From Tachypleus tridentatus (lineage: Eukaryota; Arthropoda; Merostomata; Xiphosura; Limulidae): DNA of 64,000 bases. Where the stretch lies: the NCBI RefSeq assembly GCF_004210375.1, contig NC_134825.1, forward strand, positions 3,224,001 through 3,288,000, read 5' to 3'. Within the stretch, counting starts at the first letter, position 1; each line of letters opens with the position of its first letter. This document shows positions 34,341 through 51,000 of the stretch, piece by piece. The notes beneath the pieces are model-generated. The model was given only the letters and a program-made list of their open reading frames with translations. It searched no databases and had not been told where the DNA came from. A program made the translations under genes and the position numbers.

Positions 34341-37300
34341 GGTTTACACATGTTTCATCACTAGGTACACCACTTGGTTTACACAGATTTTATCACTATG
34401 TACACAACTTGGTTTACACAGATTTTATCACTATGTACACAACTTGGTTTACACAGATTTTATCACTATGTACACAACTTGGTTTACACAGATTTAATCA
34501 CTATGTACACAACTTGGTTTACACAGATTTAATCACTACATACGCCCCTTGGTTTACACAGATTTTATCACTACATACACCACTTAGTTTACACAGATTT
34601 AATCACTACGTACACAACTTGGTTTACACAGATTTTATCACTATGTACACAACTTGGTTTACACAGATTTTATCACTACATACACCACTTAGTTTACACA
34701 GATTTAATCACTACGTACACAACTTGGTTTACACAGATTTTATCACTATGTACACCACTTAGTTTACACAGATTTTATCACTACGTACACAACTTGGTTT
34801 ACACAGATTTTATCACTATGTACACAACTTGGTTTACACAGATTTAATCACTATGTACACAACTTGGTTTACACAGATTTAATCACTACATACACAACTT
34901 GGTTTACACAGATTTTATCACTACATACACCACTTAGTTTACACAGATTTAATCACTACGTACACAACTTGGTTTACACAGATTTTATCACTATGTACAC
35001 AACTTGGTTTACACAGATTTTATCACTACATACACCACTTAGTTTACACAGATTTAATCACTACGTACACAACTTGGTTTACACAGATTTTATCACTATG
35101 TACACCACTTAGTTTACACAGATTTAATCACTACGGACACAACTTGGTTTACACAGATTTTATCACTACGTACACAACTTGGTTTACACAGATTTAATCA
35201 CTATGTACACAACTTGGTTTATACAGATTTCATCACTAGGTACACCACTTGGTTTACACAGATTTTATCACTATGTACACAACTTGGTTTACACAGATTT
35301 TATCACTATATACACCACTTAGTTTACACAGATTTAATCACTACGTACACAACTTGGTTTACACAGATTTTATCACTATGTACACAACTTGGTTTACACA
35401 GATTTTATCACTATGTACACAACTTGGTTTACACAGATTTAATCACTACGTACACAACTTGGTTTACACAGATTTTATCACCACGTACACATATTGGTTT
35501 ATACAGATTTCATCACTAGGTACACCACTTGGTTTACACAGATTTTATCACTATGTACACAACTTGGTTTACACAGATTTTATCACTATATACACCACTT
35601 AGTTTACACAGATTTAATCACTACGTACACAACTTGGTTTACACAGATTTTATCACTATGTACACAACTTGGTTTACACAGATTTAATCACTATGTACAC
35701 AACTTGGTTTACACAGATTTTATCACTATGTACACAACTTGGTTTACACAGATTTCATCACTATGTACACAACTTGGTTTACACAGATTTCATCACTATG
35801 TGCACAGCTTGGTCTACACAGATTTAATCACTATGTACACCACTTGGTTTACACAGATTTTATCACTACGTACACAACTTGGTTTACACAGATTTTATCA
35901 CTACATACACCACTTAGCTTACACAGATTTTATCACTACATACACCACTTAGTTTACACAGATTTAATCACTATGTACACAACTTGGTTTACACAGATTT
36001 AATCACTATGTACACAACTTGGTTTACACAGATTTTATCACTATGTACACCACTTAGTTTACACAGATTTAATCACTACGTTCACAACTTGGTTTACACA
36101 GATTTTATCACTACGTACACAACTTTGGTTTACACAGATTTTATCACTATGTACACAACTTGGTTTACACAGATTTTATCACTATGTACACAACTTAGTT
36201 TACACAGATTTAATCACTATGTACACAACTTGGTTTACACAGATTTAATCACTATGTACACAACTTGGTTTACACAGATTTTATCACTATGTACACAACT
36301 TGGTTTACACAGATTTTATCACTATGTACACAACTTGGTTTACACAGATTTTATCACTATGTACACAACTTGGTTTACACAGATTTTATCACTATGTACA
36401 CAACTTGGTTTACACAGATTTCATCACTATGTACAGAACTTGGTTCACACAGATTTTATCACTATGTACACAACTTGGTTTACACAGATTTTATCACTAC
36501 GTACACACTTGGTTTACACAGATTTCATCACTATGTACACCACTTGGTTTACACAGATTTTATCACTATGTACACAACTTGGTTTACACAGATTTTATCA
36601 CTATGTACACAACTTGGTTTACACAGATTTTATCACTATGTACACAACTTGGTTTACACAGATTTTATCACTAGTACACAACTTGGTTTACACAGATTTT
36701 ATCACTATGTACACAACTTGGTTTACACAGATTTTTCACTATACACACTTGGTTTACACAGATTTAATCACACACAACTTGGTTTACACAGATTTAATCA
36801 CTATGTACACAACTTGGTTTACACAGATTTTATCACTATGTACACCACTTGGTTTACACAGATTTAATCACTATGTACACAACTTGGTTTACACAGATTT
36901 TATCACTATGTACACAACTTGGTTTACACAGATTTCATCACTAGGTACACCACTTGGTTTACACAGATTTTATCACTATGTACACAACTTGGTTTACACA
37001 GATTTTATCACTATGTACACCACTTGGTTTACACAGATTTAATCACTATGTACACAACTTGGTTTACACAGATTTTATCACTACGTACACAACTTGGTTT
37101 ACACAGATTTTATCACTACATACACCACTTGGTTTACACAGATTTTATCACTATGTACACCACTTGGTTTACACAGATTTAATCACTATGTACACAACTT
37201 GGTTTACACAGATTTTTAATCACTACAGATTTTATCACTATGTACACCACTTGGTTTACACAGATTTTATCACTACATACACCACTTGGTTTACACAGAT

Positions 37301-40300
37301 TTAATCACTACGTACACAACTTGGTTTACACAGATTTTATCACTATGTACACCACTTGGTTTACACAGATTTAATCACTACGTACACAACTTGGTTTACA
37401 CAGATTTTATCACTACGTACACAACTTGGTTTATACAGATTTCATCACTAGGTACACCACTTGGTTTACACAGATTTTATCACTATGTACACAACTTGGT
37501 TTACACAGATTTAATCACTACGTACACAACTTGGTTTACACAGATTTTATCACTATACACAGTACACCACTTGGTTTACACAGATTTAATCACTATGTAC
37601 ACAACTTGGTTTACACAGATTTTATCACTACATACACCACTTGGTTTACACAGATTTAATCACTATGTACACAACTTGGTTTACACAGATTTTATCACTA
37701 TGTACACAACTTGGTTTACACAGATTTTATCACTATGTACACAACTTGGTTTACACAGATTTTATCACTACACTACACCACACGTACACAACTTGGTTTA
37801 CACAGATTTAATCACTATGTACACAACTTGGTTTACACAGATTTTAATCACTACTACACCCCTTGGTTTACACAGATTTTATCACTACATACACCACTTA
37901 GTTTACACAGATTTAATCACTACGTACACAACTTGGTTTACACAGATTTTATCACTATGTACACCACTTGGTTTACACAGATTTAATCACTACGTACACA
38001 ACTTGGTTTACACAGATTTTATCACCACGTACACAACTTGGTTTATACAGATTTCATCACTAGGTACACCACTTGGTTTACACAGATTTTATCACTATGT
38101 ACACAACTTGGTTTACACAGATTTTATCACTATATACACCACTTAGTTTACACAGATTTAATCACTACGTACACAACTTGGTTTACACAGATTTTATCAC
38201 TAGGTCACTTGGTTTACACAGATTTTATCATTACATACACCACTTAGTTTACACAGATTTAATCACTATGTACACAACTTGGTTTACACAGATTTTATCA
38301 CTATGTACACCACTTAGTTTACACAGATTTAATCACTACGTACACAACTTGGTTTACACAGATTTTATCACTACGTACACAACTTTGTTTACACAGATTT
38401 TATCACTATGTACACAACTTGGTTTACACAGATTTTATCACTATCACTTAGTTTACACAGATTTAATCACTATGTACACAACTTGGTTTACACAGATTTA
38501 ATCACTAAGTACACAACTTGGTTTACACAGATTTTATCACTATGTACACAACTTGGTTTACACAGATTTTATCACTATGTACACAACTTGGTTTACACAG
38601 ATTTCATCACTATGTACAGAACTTGGTTCACACAGATTTCATCACTATGTACACAACTTGGTTTACACAGATTTTTATACACAACTTGGTTTCATTTCAT
38701 ACACAACTTGGTTTACACATGTTTCATCACTAGGTACACCACTTAGTTTACACAGATTTTATCACTATGTACACAACTTGGTTTACACAGATTTTATCAC
38801 TATGTACACAACTTGGTTTACACAGATTTAATCACTATGTACACAACTTGGTTTACACAGATTTTATCACTATGTACACCACTTGGTTTACACAGATTTA
38901 ATCACTACGTACACAACTTGGTTTACACAGATTTTATCACTACGTACACAACTTAGTTTACACAGATTTTATCACTATATACACCACTTAGTTTACACAG
39001 ATTTAATCACTATGTACACAACTTGGTTTACACAGATTTAATCACTACGTACGCCCCTTGGTTTACACAGATTTTATCACTACATACACCACTTAGTTTA
39101 CACAGATTTAATCACTACGTACACAACTTGGTTTACACAGATTTTATCACTATGTACACCACTTAGTTTACACAGATTTAATCACTACGTACACAACTTG
39201 GTTTACACAGATTTTATCACTATGTACACCACTTGGTTTACACAGATTTAATCACTACGTACACAACTTGGTTTACACAGATTTTATCACTACGTACACA
39301 ACTTGGTTTACACGGATTTAATCACTACGTACACAACTTGGTTTACACAGATTTTATCACAAGGTATGCCCCTTGGTTTACACAGATTTTATCATTACAT
39401 ACACCACTTAGTTTACACAGATTTTATCACTACCTACACCACTTAGTTTACACAGATTTAATCACTATGTACACAACTTGGTTTACACAGATTTTATCAC
39501 TATGTACACCACTTAGTTTTACACAGATTTAATCACTACCTACACAACTTGGTTTACACAGATTTTATGACCACGTACACAACTTGGTTTATACAGATTT
39601 CATCATTAGGTACACCACTTGGTTTACACAGATTTTATCACTATGTACACAACTTGGTTTACACAGATTTTATCACTATGTACACAGCTTGGTCTATACA
39701 GATTTAATTACTATGTACCCCACTTGGTTTACACAGATTTTATCACTACGTACACAACTTGGTTTACACAGATTTTATCACTACATACACCACTTAGCTT
39801 ACACAGATTTTATCACTACATACACCACTTAGTTTACACAGATTTAATCACTATGTACACAACTTGGTTTACACAGATTTAATCACTACGTACGCCCCTT
39901 GGTTTACACAGATTTTATCACTACATACACCATTTAGTTTACACAGATTTAATCACTACGTACACAACTTGGTTTACACAGATTTTATCACTATGTACAC
40001 CACTTAGTTTACACAGATTTAATCACTACGTACACAACTTGGTTTACACAGATTTTATCACCACGTACACAACTTGGTTTATACAGATTTCATCACTAGG
40101 TACACCACTTGGTTTACACAGATTTTATCACTATGTACACAACTTGGTTTACACAGATTTTATCACTATATACATACTTAGTTTACACAGATTTAATCAC
40201 TACGTACACAACTTGGTTTACACAGATTTTATCACTACGTACACAACTTTGTTTACACAGATTTTATCACTATGTACACAACTTGGTTTACACAGATTTT

Positions 40301-40949
40301 ATCACTACCTACACCACTTAGTTTACACAGATTTAATCACTATGTACACAACTTGGTTTACACAGATTTTATCACTATGTACACCACTTAGTTTACACAG
40401 ATTTAATCACTACCTACACAACTTGGTTTACACAGATTTTATGACCACGTACACAACTTGGTTTATACAGATTTCATCACTAGGTACACCACTTGGTTTA
40501 CACAGATTTTATCACTATGTACACAACTTGGTTTACACAGATTTTATCACTATGTACACAGCTTGGTCTATACAGATTTAATTACTATGTACCCCACTTG
40601 GTTTACACAGATTTTATCACTACGTACACAACTTGGTTTACACAGATTTTATCACTACATACACCACTTAGCTTACACAGATTTTATCACTACATACACC
40701 ACTTAGTTTACACAGATTTAATCACTATGTACACAACTTGGTTTACACAGATTTAATCACTACGTACGCCCCTTGGTTTACACAGATTTTATCACTACAT
40801 ACACCACTTAGTTTACACAGATTTAATCACTACGTACACAACTTGGTTTACACAGATTTTATCACTATGTACACCACTTAGTTTACACAGATTTAATCAC
40901 TACGTACACAACTTGGTTTACACAGATTTTATCACCACGTACACAACTT

Positions 40950-42069
40950 GGTTTATACAGATTTCATCACTAGGTACACCACTTGGTTTACACAGATTTT
41001 ATCACTATGTACACAACTTGGTTTACACAGATTTTATCACTATATACACCACTTAGTTTACACAGATTTAATCACTACGTACACAACTTGGTTTACACAG
41101 ATTTTATCATTACATACACCACTTAGTTTACACAGATTTAATCACTATGTACACCACTTAGTTTACACAGATTTAATCACTACGTACACAACTTGGTTTA
41201 CACAGATTTTATCACTACGTACACAACTTTGTTTACACAGATTTTATCACTATGTACACAACTTGGTTTACACAGATTTTATCACTACCTACACCACTTA
41301 GTTTACACAGATTTAATCACTATGTACACAACTTGGTTTACACAGATTTTATCACTATGTACACCACTTAGTTTACACAGATTTAATCACTACGTACACA
41401 ACTTGGTTTACACAGATTTTATCACTATGTACACCACTTAGTTTACACAGATTTAATCACTACGTACACAACTTGGTTTACACAGATTTTATCACCACGT
41501 ACACAACTTGGTTTATACAGATTTCATCACTAGGTACACCACTTGGTTTACACAGATTTTATCACTATGTACACAACTTGGTTTACACAGATTTTATCAC
41601 TATATACACCACTTAGTTTACACAGATTTAATCACTACGTACACAACTTGGTTTACACAGATTTTATCATTACATACACCACTTAGTTTACACAGATTTA
41701 ATCACTATGTACACCACTTAGTTTACACAGATTTAATCACTACGTACACAACTTGGTTTACACAGATTTTATCACTACGTACACAACTTTGTTTACACAG
41801 ATTTTATCACTATGTACACAACTTGGTTTACACAGATTTTATCACTACCTACACCACTTAGTTTACACAGATTTAATCACTATGTACACAACTTGGTTTA
41901 CACAGATTTTATCACTATGTACACCACTTAGTTTACACAGATTTAATCACTACCTACACAACTTGGTTTACACAGATTTTATCACTATGTACACAACTTG
42001 GTTTACACAGATTTAATCACTACGTACACAACTTGGTTTACACAGATTTTATGATCACGTACACAACTT
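40950..42069 (+). repeat. Higher-order repeat, two copies of 560 bp (16 monomers)
   Basis: The segment 40950-41509 is repeated at 41510-42069, with only a handful of differences I can see (for example CACCACG versus GATCACG near the end). Each copy starts at the rare monomer GGTTTATACAGATTTCATCA with CTAGGTACACC. Each includes the same succession of rare variants: TCATTACATACACC, ACAACTTTG and TACCTACACC. Confidence 0.9.
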
Positions 42070-45000
42070 GGTTTATACAGATTTCATCACTAGGTACACC
42101 ACTTGGTTTACACAGATTTTATCACTATGTACACAACTTGGTTTACCCAGATTTTATCACTATATACACCACTTAGTTTACACAGATTTAATCACTACGT
42201 ACACAACGTGGTTTACACAGATTTTATCACTATGTACACCACTTAGTTTACACAGATTTTATCACTACGTACACAACTTAGTTTACACAGATTTTATCAC
42301 TACATACACCACTTAGCTTACACAGATTTTATCACTACATACACCACTTAGTTTACACAGATTTAATCACTATGTACACAACTTGGTTTACACAGATTTA
42401 ATCACTACGTACACAACTTGGTTTACACAGATTTTATCACTACATACACCACTTAGTTTACACAGATTTAATCACTACGTACACAACTTGGTTTACACAG
42501 ATTTTATCACTATGTACACCACTTAGTTTACACAGATTTAATCACTACGTAGACAACTTGGTTTACACGGATTTTATCACCACGTACACAACTTGGTTTA
42601 TACAGATTTTATCACTATGTACACCACTTGGTTTACACAGATTTTATCATTACATACACCACTTAGTTTACACAGATTTTATCACTACCTACACCACTTA
42701 GTTTACACAGATTTAATCACTATGTACACAACTTGGTTTACACAGATTTTATCACTATGTACACAACTTGGTTTACACAGATTTAATCACTATGTACACC
42801 AACTTGGTTTACACAGATTTTATCACTACGTACACAACTTGGTTTATACAGATTTCATCACTAGGTACACCAACTTGGTTTACACAGATTTTATCACTAT
42901 GTACACAACTTGGTTTACACAGATTTTATCACTATGTACACAACTTGGTTTATACAGATTTAATCACTATGTACACAACTTGGTTTACACAGATTTTATC
43001 ACTACGTACACAACTTGGTTTACACAGATTTTATCACTACATACACCACTTAGTTTACACAGATTTTATCACTACATACACCACTTAGTTTACACAGATT
43101 TAATCACTATGTACACAACTTGGTTTACACAGATTTAATCACTACGTACACAACTTGGTTTACACAGATTTTATCACTACATACACCATTTGGTTTACAC
43201 AGATTTAATCACTACGTACACAACTTGGTTTACACAGATTTTATCACTATGTACACCACTTGGTTTACACAGATTTAATCACTACGTACACAACTTGGTT
43301 TACACAGATTTTATCACTATGTACACAACTTGGTTTATACAGATTTCATCACTAGGTACACCACTTGGTTTACACAGATTTTATCACTATGTACACAACT
43401 TGGTTTACACAGATTTTATCACTATATACACCACTTAGTTTACACAGATTTAATCACTACGTACACAACTTGGTTTACACAGATTTTATCACTACGTACA
43501 CCACTTGGTTTACACAGATTTAATCACTATGTACACCACTTGGTTTACACAGATTTAATCACTACGTACACAACTTGGTTTACACAGATTTTATCACTAC
43601 GTACACAACTTTGTTTACACAGATTTTATCACTATGTACACAACTTGGTTTACACAGATTTTATCACTATGTACACCACTTGGTTTACACAGATTTAATC
43701 ACTATGTACACAACTTGGTTTACACAGATTTTATCACTATGTACACAACTTGGTTTACACAGATTTAATCACTATGTACACAACTTGGTTTACACAGATT
43801 TTATCACTATGTACACAACTTGGTTTACACAGATTTAATCACTACGTACACAACTTGGTTTACACAGATTTTATCATCACGTACACAACTTGGTTTACAC
43901 AGATTTCATCACTATGTACACCACTTGGTTTACACAGATTTTATCACTATGTACACAACTTGGTTTACACAGATTTTATCACTATATACACCACTTGGTT
44001 TACACAGATTTAATCACTATGTACACAACTTGGTTTACACAGATTTTATCACTATGTACACCACTTGGTTTACACAGATTTTATCACTACGTACACAACT
44101 TGGTTTACACAGATTTTATCACTACATACACCACTTGGTTTACACAGATTTTATCACTACATACACCACTTGGTTTACACAGATTTAATCACTATGTACA
44201 CAACTTGGTTTACACAGATTTAATCACTACGTACACCCTTGGTTTACACAGATTTTATCACTACATACACCACTTGGTTTACACAGATTTAATCACTACG
44301 TACACAACTTGGTTTACACAGATTTTATCACTATGTACACCAACTTAGTTTACACAGATTTAATCACTACGTACACAACTTGGTTTACACAGATTTTATC
44401 ACTACGTACACAACTTGGTTTACACAGATTTCATCACTAGGTACACCAACTTGGTTTACACAGATTTTATCACTATATACACAACTTAGTTTACACAGAT
44501 TTAATCACTACGTACACAACTTGGTTTACACAGATTTTATCACTAGGTACACAACTTGGTTTACACAGATTTTATCACTACATACACCACTTGGTTTACA
44601 CAGATTTTATCACTATGTACACCACTTAGTTTACACAGATTTAATCACTACGTACACAACTTGGTTTACACAGATTTTATGACCACGTACACAACTTGGT
44701 TTATACAGATTTCATCACTAGGTACACCACTTGGTTTACACAGATTTTATGACTACGTACACAACTTGGTTTATACAGATTTCATCACTAGGTACACCAC
44801 TTGGTTTACACAGATTTTATCACTATGTACACAACTTGGTTTACACAGATTTTATCACTATGTACACAGCTTGGTTTACACAGATTTAATCACTATGTAC
44901 ACAACTTGGTTTACACAGATTTTATCACTACGTACACAACTTGGTTTACACAGATTTTATCACTACATACACCACTTGGTTTACACAGATTTTATCACTA

Positions 45001-48000
45001 CATACACCACTTGGTTTACACAGATTTAATCACTATGTACACAACTTGGTTTACAGATTTAATCACTACGTACGCCCCTTGGTTTACACAGATTTTATCA
45101 CTACATACACCACTTTGTTTACACAGATTTAATCACTACGTACACAACTTGGTTTACACAGATTTTATCACTATGTACACCACTTAGTTTACACAGATTT
45201 AATCACTACGTACACAACTTGGTTTACACAGATTTTATCACCACGTACACAACTTGGTTTATACAGATTTCATCACTAGGTACACCACTTGGTTTACACA
45301 GATTTTATCACTATGTACACAACTTGGTTTACACAGATTTTATCACTATATACATACTTAGTTTACACAGATTTAATCACTACGTACACAACTTGGTTTA
45401 CACAGATTTTATCACTACGTACACCACTTAGTTTACACAGATTTAATCACTATGTACACCACTTAGTTTACACAGATTTAATCACTACGTACACAACTTG
45501 GTTTACACAGATTTTATCACTACGTACACAACTTGGTTTACACAGATTTTATCACTATGTACACAACTTGGTTTACACAGATTTTATCACTACTACACCA
45601 ACTTAGTTTACACAGATTTAATCACTATGTACACAACTTGGTTTACACAGATTTTATCACTATGTACACCACTTAGTTTACACAGATTTAATCACTACCT
45701 ACACAACTTGGTTTACACAGATTTTATCACTATGTACACAACTTGGTTTACACAGATTTAATCACTACGTACACAACTTGGTTTACACAGATTTTATGAT
45801 CACGTACACAACTTGGTTTATACAGATTTCATCACTAGGTACACCACTTGGTTTACACAGATTTTATCACTATGTACACAACTTGGTTTACCCAGATTTT
45901 ATCACTATATACACCACTTAGTTTACACAGATTTAATCACTATGTACACAACTTGGTTTACACAGATTTTATCACTATGTACATCACTTAGTTTACACAG
46001 ATTTTATCACTACGTACACAACTTAGTTTACACAGATTTTATCACTACATACACCACTTAGCTTACACAGATTTTATCACTACATACACCACTTAGTTTA
46101 CACAGATTTAATCACTATGTACACAACTTGGTTTACACAGATTTAATCACTACGTACACCCTTGGTTTACACAGATTTTATCACTACATACACCACTTAG
46201 TTTACACAGATTTAATCACTACGTACACAACTTGGTTTACACAGATTTTATCACTATGTACACCACTTAGTTTACACAGATTTAATCACTACGTAGACAA
46301 CTTGGTTTACACGGATTTTATCACCACGTACACAACTTGGTTTATACAGATTTTATCACAAGGTATGCCCCTTGGTTTACACAGATTTTATCATTACATA
46401 CACCACTTAGTTTACACAGATTTTATCACTACCTACACCACTTAGTTTACACAGATTTAATCACTATGTACACAACTTGGTTTACACAGATTTTATCACT
46501 ATGTACACCACTTGGTTTACACAGATTTAATCACTACGTACACAACTTGGTTTACACAGATTTTATCACTACGTACACAACTTGGTTTACACAGATTTCA
46601 TCACTAGGTACACCACTTGGTTTACACAGATTTTATCACTATGTACACAACTTGGTTTACACAGATTTTATCACTATGTACACAACTTGGTTTATACAGA
46701 TTTAATCACTATGTACACCACTTGGTTTACACAGATTTTATCACTACGTACACAACTTGGTTTACACAGATTTTATCACTACATACACCACTTAGTTTAC
46801 ACAGATTTTATCACTACATACACCACTTGGTTTACACAGATTTAATCACTATGTACACAACTTGGTTTACACAGATTTAATCACTACGTACACAACTTGG
46901 TTTACACAGATTTTATCACTACATACACCACTTGGTTTACACAGATTTAATCACTACGTACACAACTTGGTTTACACAGATTTTATCACTATGTACACCA
47001 CTTGGTTTACACAGATTTAATCACTACGTACACAACTTGGTTTACACAGATTTTATCACCACGTACACAACTTGGTTTACACAGATTTCATCACTAGGTA
47101 CACCACTTGGTTTACACAGATTTTATCACTATGTACACAACTTGGTTTACACAGATTTTATCACTATATACACAACTTGGTTTACACAGATTTAATCACT
47201 ACGTACACAACTTGGTTTACACAGATTTTATCACTACGTACACAACTTGGTTTACACAGATTTTATCACTATGTACACAACTTGGTTTACACAGATTTTA
47301 TCACTATGTACACAACTTGGTTTACACAGATTTAATCACTATGTACACAACTTGGTTTACACAGATTTTATCACTATGTACACAACTTGGTTTACACAGA
47401 TTTAATCACTACGTACACCACTTGGTTTACACAGATTTTATCACTACGTACACAACTTGGTTTACACAGATTTTCATCACTATGTACACCACTTGGTTTA
47501 CACAGATTTTATCACTATGTACACAACTTGGTTTACACAGATTTTATCACTATGTACACAACTTGGTTTATACAGATTTAATCACTATGTACCCCACTTG
47601 GTTTACACAGATTTTATCACTACGTACACAACTTGGTTTACACAGATTTTATCACTACATACACCACTTGGTTTACACAGATTTTATCACTACATACACC
47701 ACTTGGTTTACACAGATTTAATCACTATGTACACAACTTGGTTTACACAGATTTAATCACTACGTACACCCCTTGGTTTACACAGATTTTATCACTACAT
47801 ACACCACTTGGTTTACACAGATTTAATCACTACGTACACAACTTGGTTTACACAGATTTTATCACTATGTACACCACTTAGTTTACACAGATTTAATCAC
47901 TACGTACACAACTTGGTTTACACAGATTTTATCACTATGTACACAACTTGGTTTACACAGATTTTATCACTATGTACACCACTTGGTTTACACAGATTTT

Positions 48001-51000
48001 ATCACTATGTACACAACTTGGTTTACACAGATTTTATCACTATATACACCACTTGGTTTACACAGATTTAATCACTACGTACACAACTTGGTTTACACAG
48101 ATTTTATCACTACATACACCACTTGGTTTACACAGATTTAATCACTATGTACACCACTTGGTTTACACAGATTTAATCACTACGTACACAACTTGGTTTA
48201 CACAGATTTTATCACTACGTACACAACTTTGTTTACACAGATTTTATCACTATGTACACAACTTGGTTTACACAGATTTTATCACTACCTACACCACTTA
48301 GTTTACACAGATTTAATCACTATGTACACAACTTGGTTTACACAGATTTTATCACTATGTACACCACTTGGTTTACACAGATTTAATCACTATGTACACA
48401 ACTTGGTTTACACAGATTTTATCACTATGTACACAACTTGGTTTACACAGATTTAATCACTACGTACACAACTTGGTTTACACAGATTTTATGATCACGT
48501 ACACAACTTGGTTTATACAGATTTCATCACTAGGTACACCACTTGGTTTACACAGATTTTATCACTATGTACACAACTTGGTTTACACAGATTTTATCAC
48601 TATATACACCACTTAGTTTACACAGATTTAATCACTACGTACACAACTTGGTTTACACAGATTTTATCACTATGTACACCACTTAGTTTACACAGATTTA
48701 ATCACTACGTACACAACTTGGTTTACACAGATTTTATCACTACGTACACAACTTGGTTTACACAGATTTCATCACTAGGTACACCACTTGGTTTACACAG
48801 ATTTTATCACTATGTACACAACTTGGTTTACACAGATTTTATCACTATATACACCACTTAGTTTACACAGATTTAATCACTACGTACACAACTTGGTTTA
48901 CACAGATTTTATCACTAGGTATGCCCAACTTGGTTTACACAGATTTTATCACTACATACACCACTTGGTTTACACAGATTTTATCACTACATACACCACT
49001 TGGTTTACACAGATTTAATCACTATGTACACAACTTGGTTTACACAGATTTAATCACTACGTACGCCCCTTGGTTTACACAGATTTTATCACTACATACA
49101 CCACTTAGTTTACACAGATTTAATCACTACGTACACAACTTGGTTTACACAGATTTTATCACTATGTACACAACTTGGTTTACACAGATTTAATCACTAT
49201 GTACACAACTTGGTTTACACAGATTTTATCACTATGTACACAACTTGGTTTACACAGATTTCATCACTATGTACACAACTTGGTTTACACAGATTTTATC
49301 ACTATGTACACAACTTGGTTTACACAGATTTTATCACTAAATACATCACTTGGTTTACACAGATTTTATCACTACGTACACCACTTGGTTTACACAGATT
49401 TTATCACTATGTACACAACTTGGTTTACACAGATTTTATCACTATGTACACAACTTGGTTTACACAGATTTAATCACTATGTACACAACTTGGTTTACAC
49501 AGATTTTAATCACTACGTACACAACTTGGTTTACACAGATTTTATCACTATATACACCACTTAGTTTACACAGATTTAATCACTACGTACACAACTTGGT
49601 TTACACAGATTTTATCACTATGTACACAACTTGGTTTACACAGATTTTATCACTATGTACACAACTTGGTTTACACAGATTTTATCACTATGTACACAAC
49701 TTGGTTTACACAGATTTTATCACTATATACACAACTTGGTTTACACAGATTTAATCACTATGTACACAACTTGGTTTACACAGATTTTATCACTACGTAC
49801 ACCACTTGGTTTACACAGATTTAATCACTATGTACACCACTTGGTTTACACAGATTTAATCACTACGTACACAACTTGGTTTACACAGATTTTATCACTA
49901 CGTACACAACTTGGTTTACACAGATTTTATCACTATGTACACAACTTGGTTTACACAGATTTTATCACTACCTACACCACTTAGTTTACACAGATTTAAT
50001 CACTATGTACACAACTTGGTTTACACAGATTTTATCACTATGTACACCACTTGGTTTACACAGATTTAATCACTACGTACACAACTTGGTTTACACAGAT
50101 TTTATCACTATGTACACAACTTGGTTTACACAGATTTAATCACTACGTACACAACTTGGTTTACACAGATTTTATCATCACGTACACAACTTGGTTTACA
50201 CAGATTTCATCACTAGGTACACCACTTGGTTTACACAGATTTTATCACTATGTACACAACTTGGTTTACCCAGATTTTATCACTATATACACCACTTAGT
50301 TTACACAGATTTAATCACTACGTACACAACTTGGTTTACACAGATTTTATCACTATGTACACCACTTAGTTTACACAGATTTAATCACTACGTACACAAC
50401 TTGGTTTACACAGATTTTATCACTACGTACACAACTTGGTTTACACAGATTTCATCACTAGGTACACCACTTGGTTTACACAGATTTTATCACTATGTAC
50501 ACAACTTGGTTTACACAGATTTTATCACTATATACACCACTTAGTTTACACAGATTTAATCACTACGTACACAACTTGGTTTACATAGATTTTATCACAA
50601 GGTATGCCCCTTGGTTTACACAGATTTTATCACTACATACACCACTTAGTTTACACAGATTTAATCACTATGTACACAACTTGGTTTACACAGATTTAAT
50701 CACTACGTACACAACTTGGTTTACACAGATTTTATCACTACATACACCACTTAGTTTACACAGATTTAATCACTACGTACACAACTTGGTTTACACAGAT
50801 TTTATCACTACGTACACAACTTGGTTTACACAGATTTTATCACTATGTACACAACTTGGTTTACACAGATTTTATCACTATGTACACAACTTGGTTTACA
50901 CAGATTTTATCACTATGTACACAACTTGGTTTACACAGATTTAATCACTATGTACACAACTTGGTTTACACAGATTTTATCACTATGTACACAACTTGGT

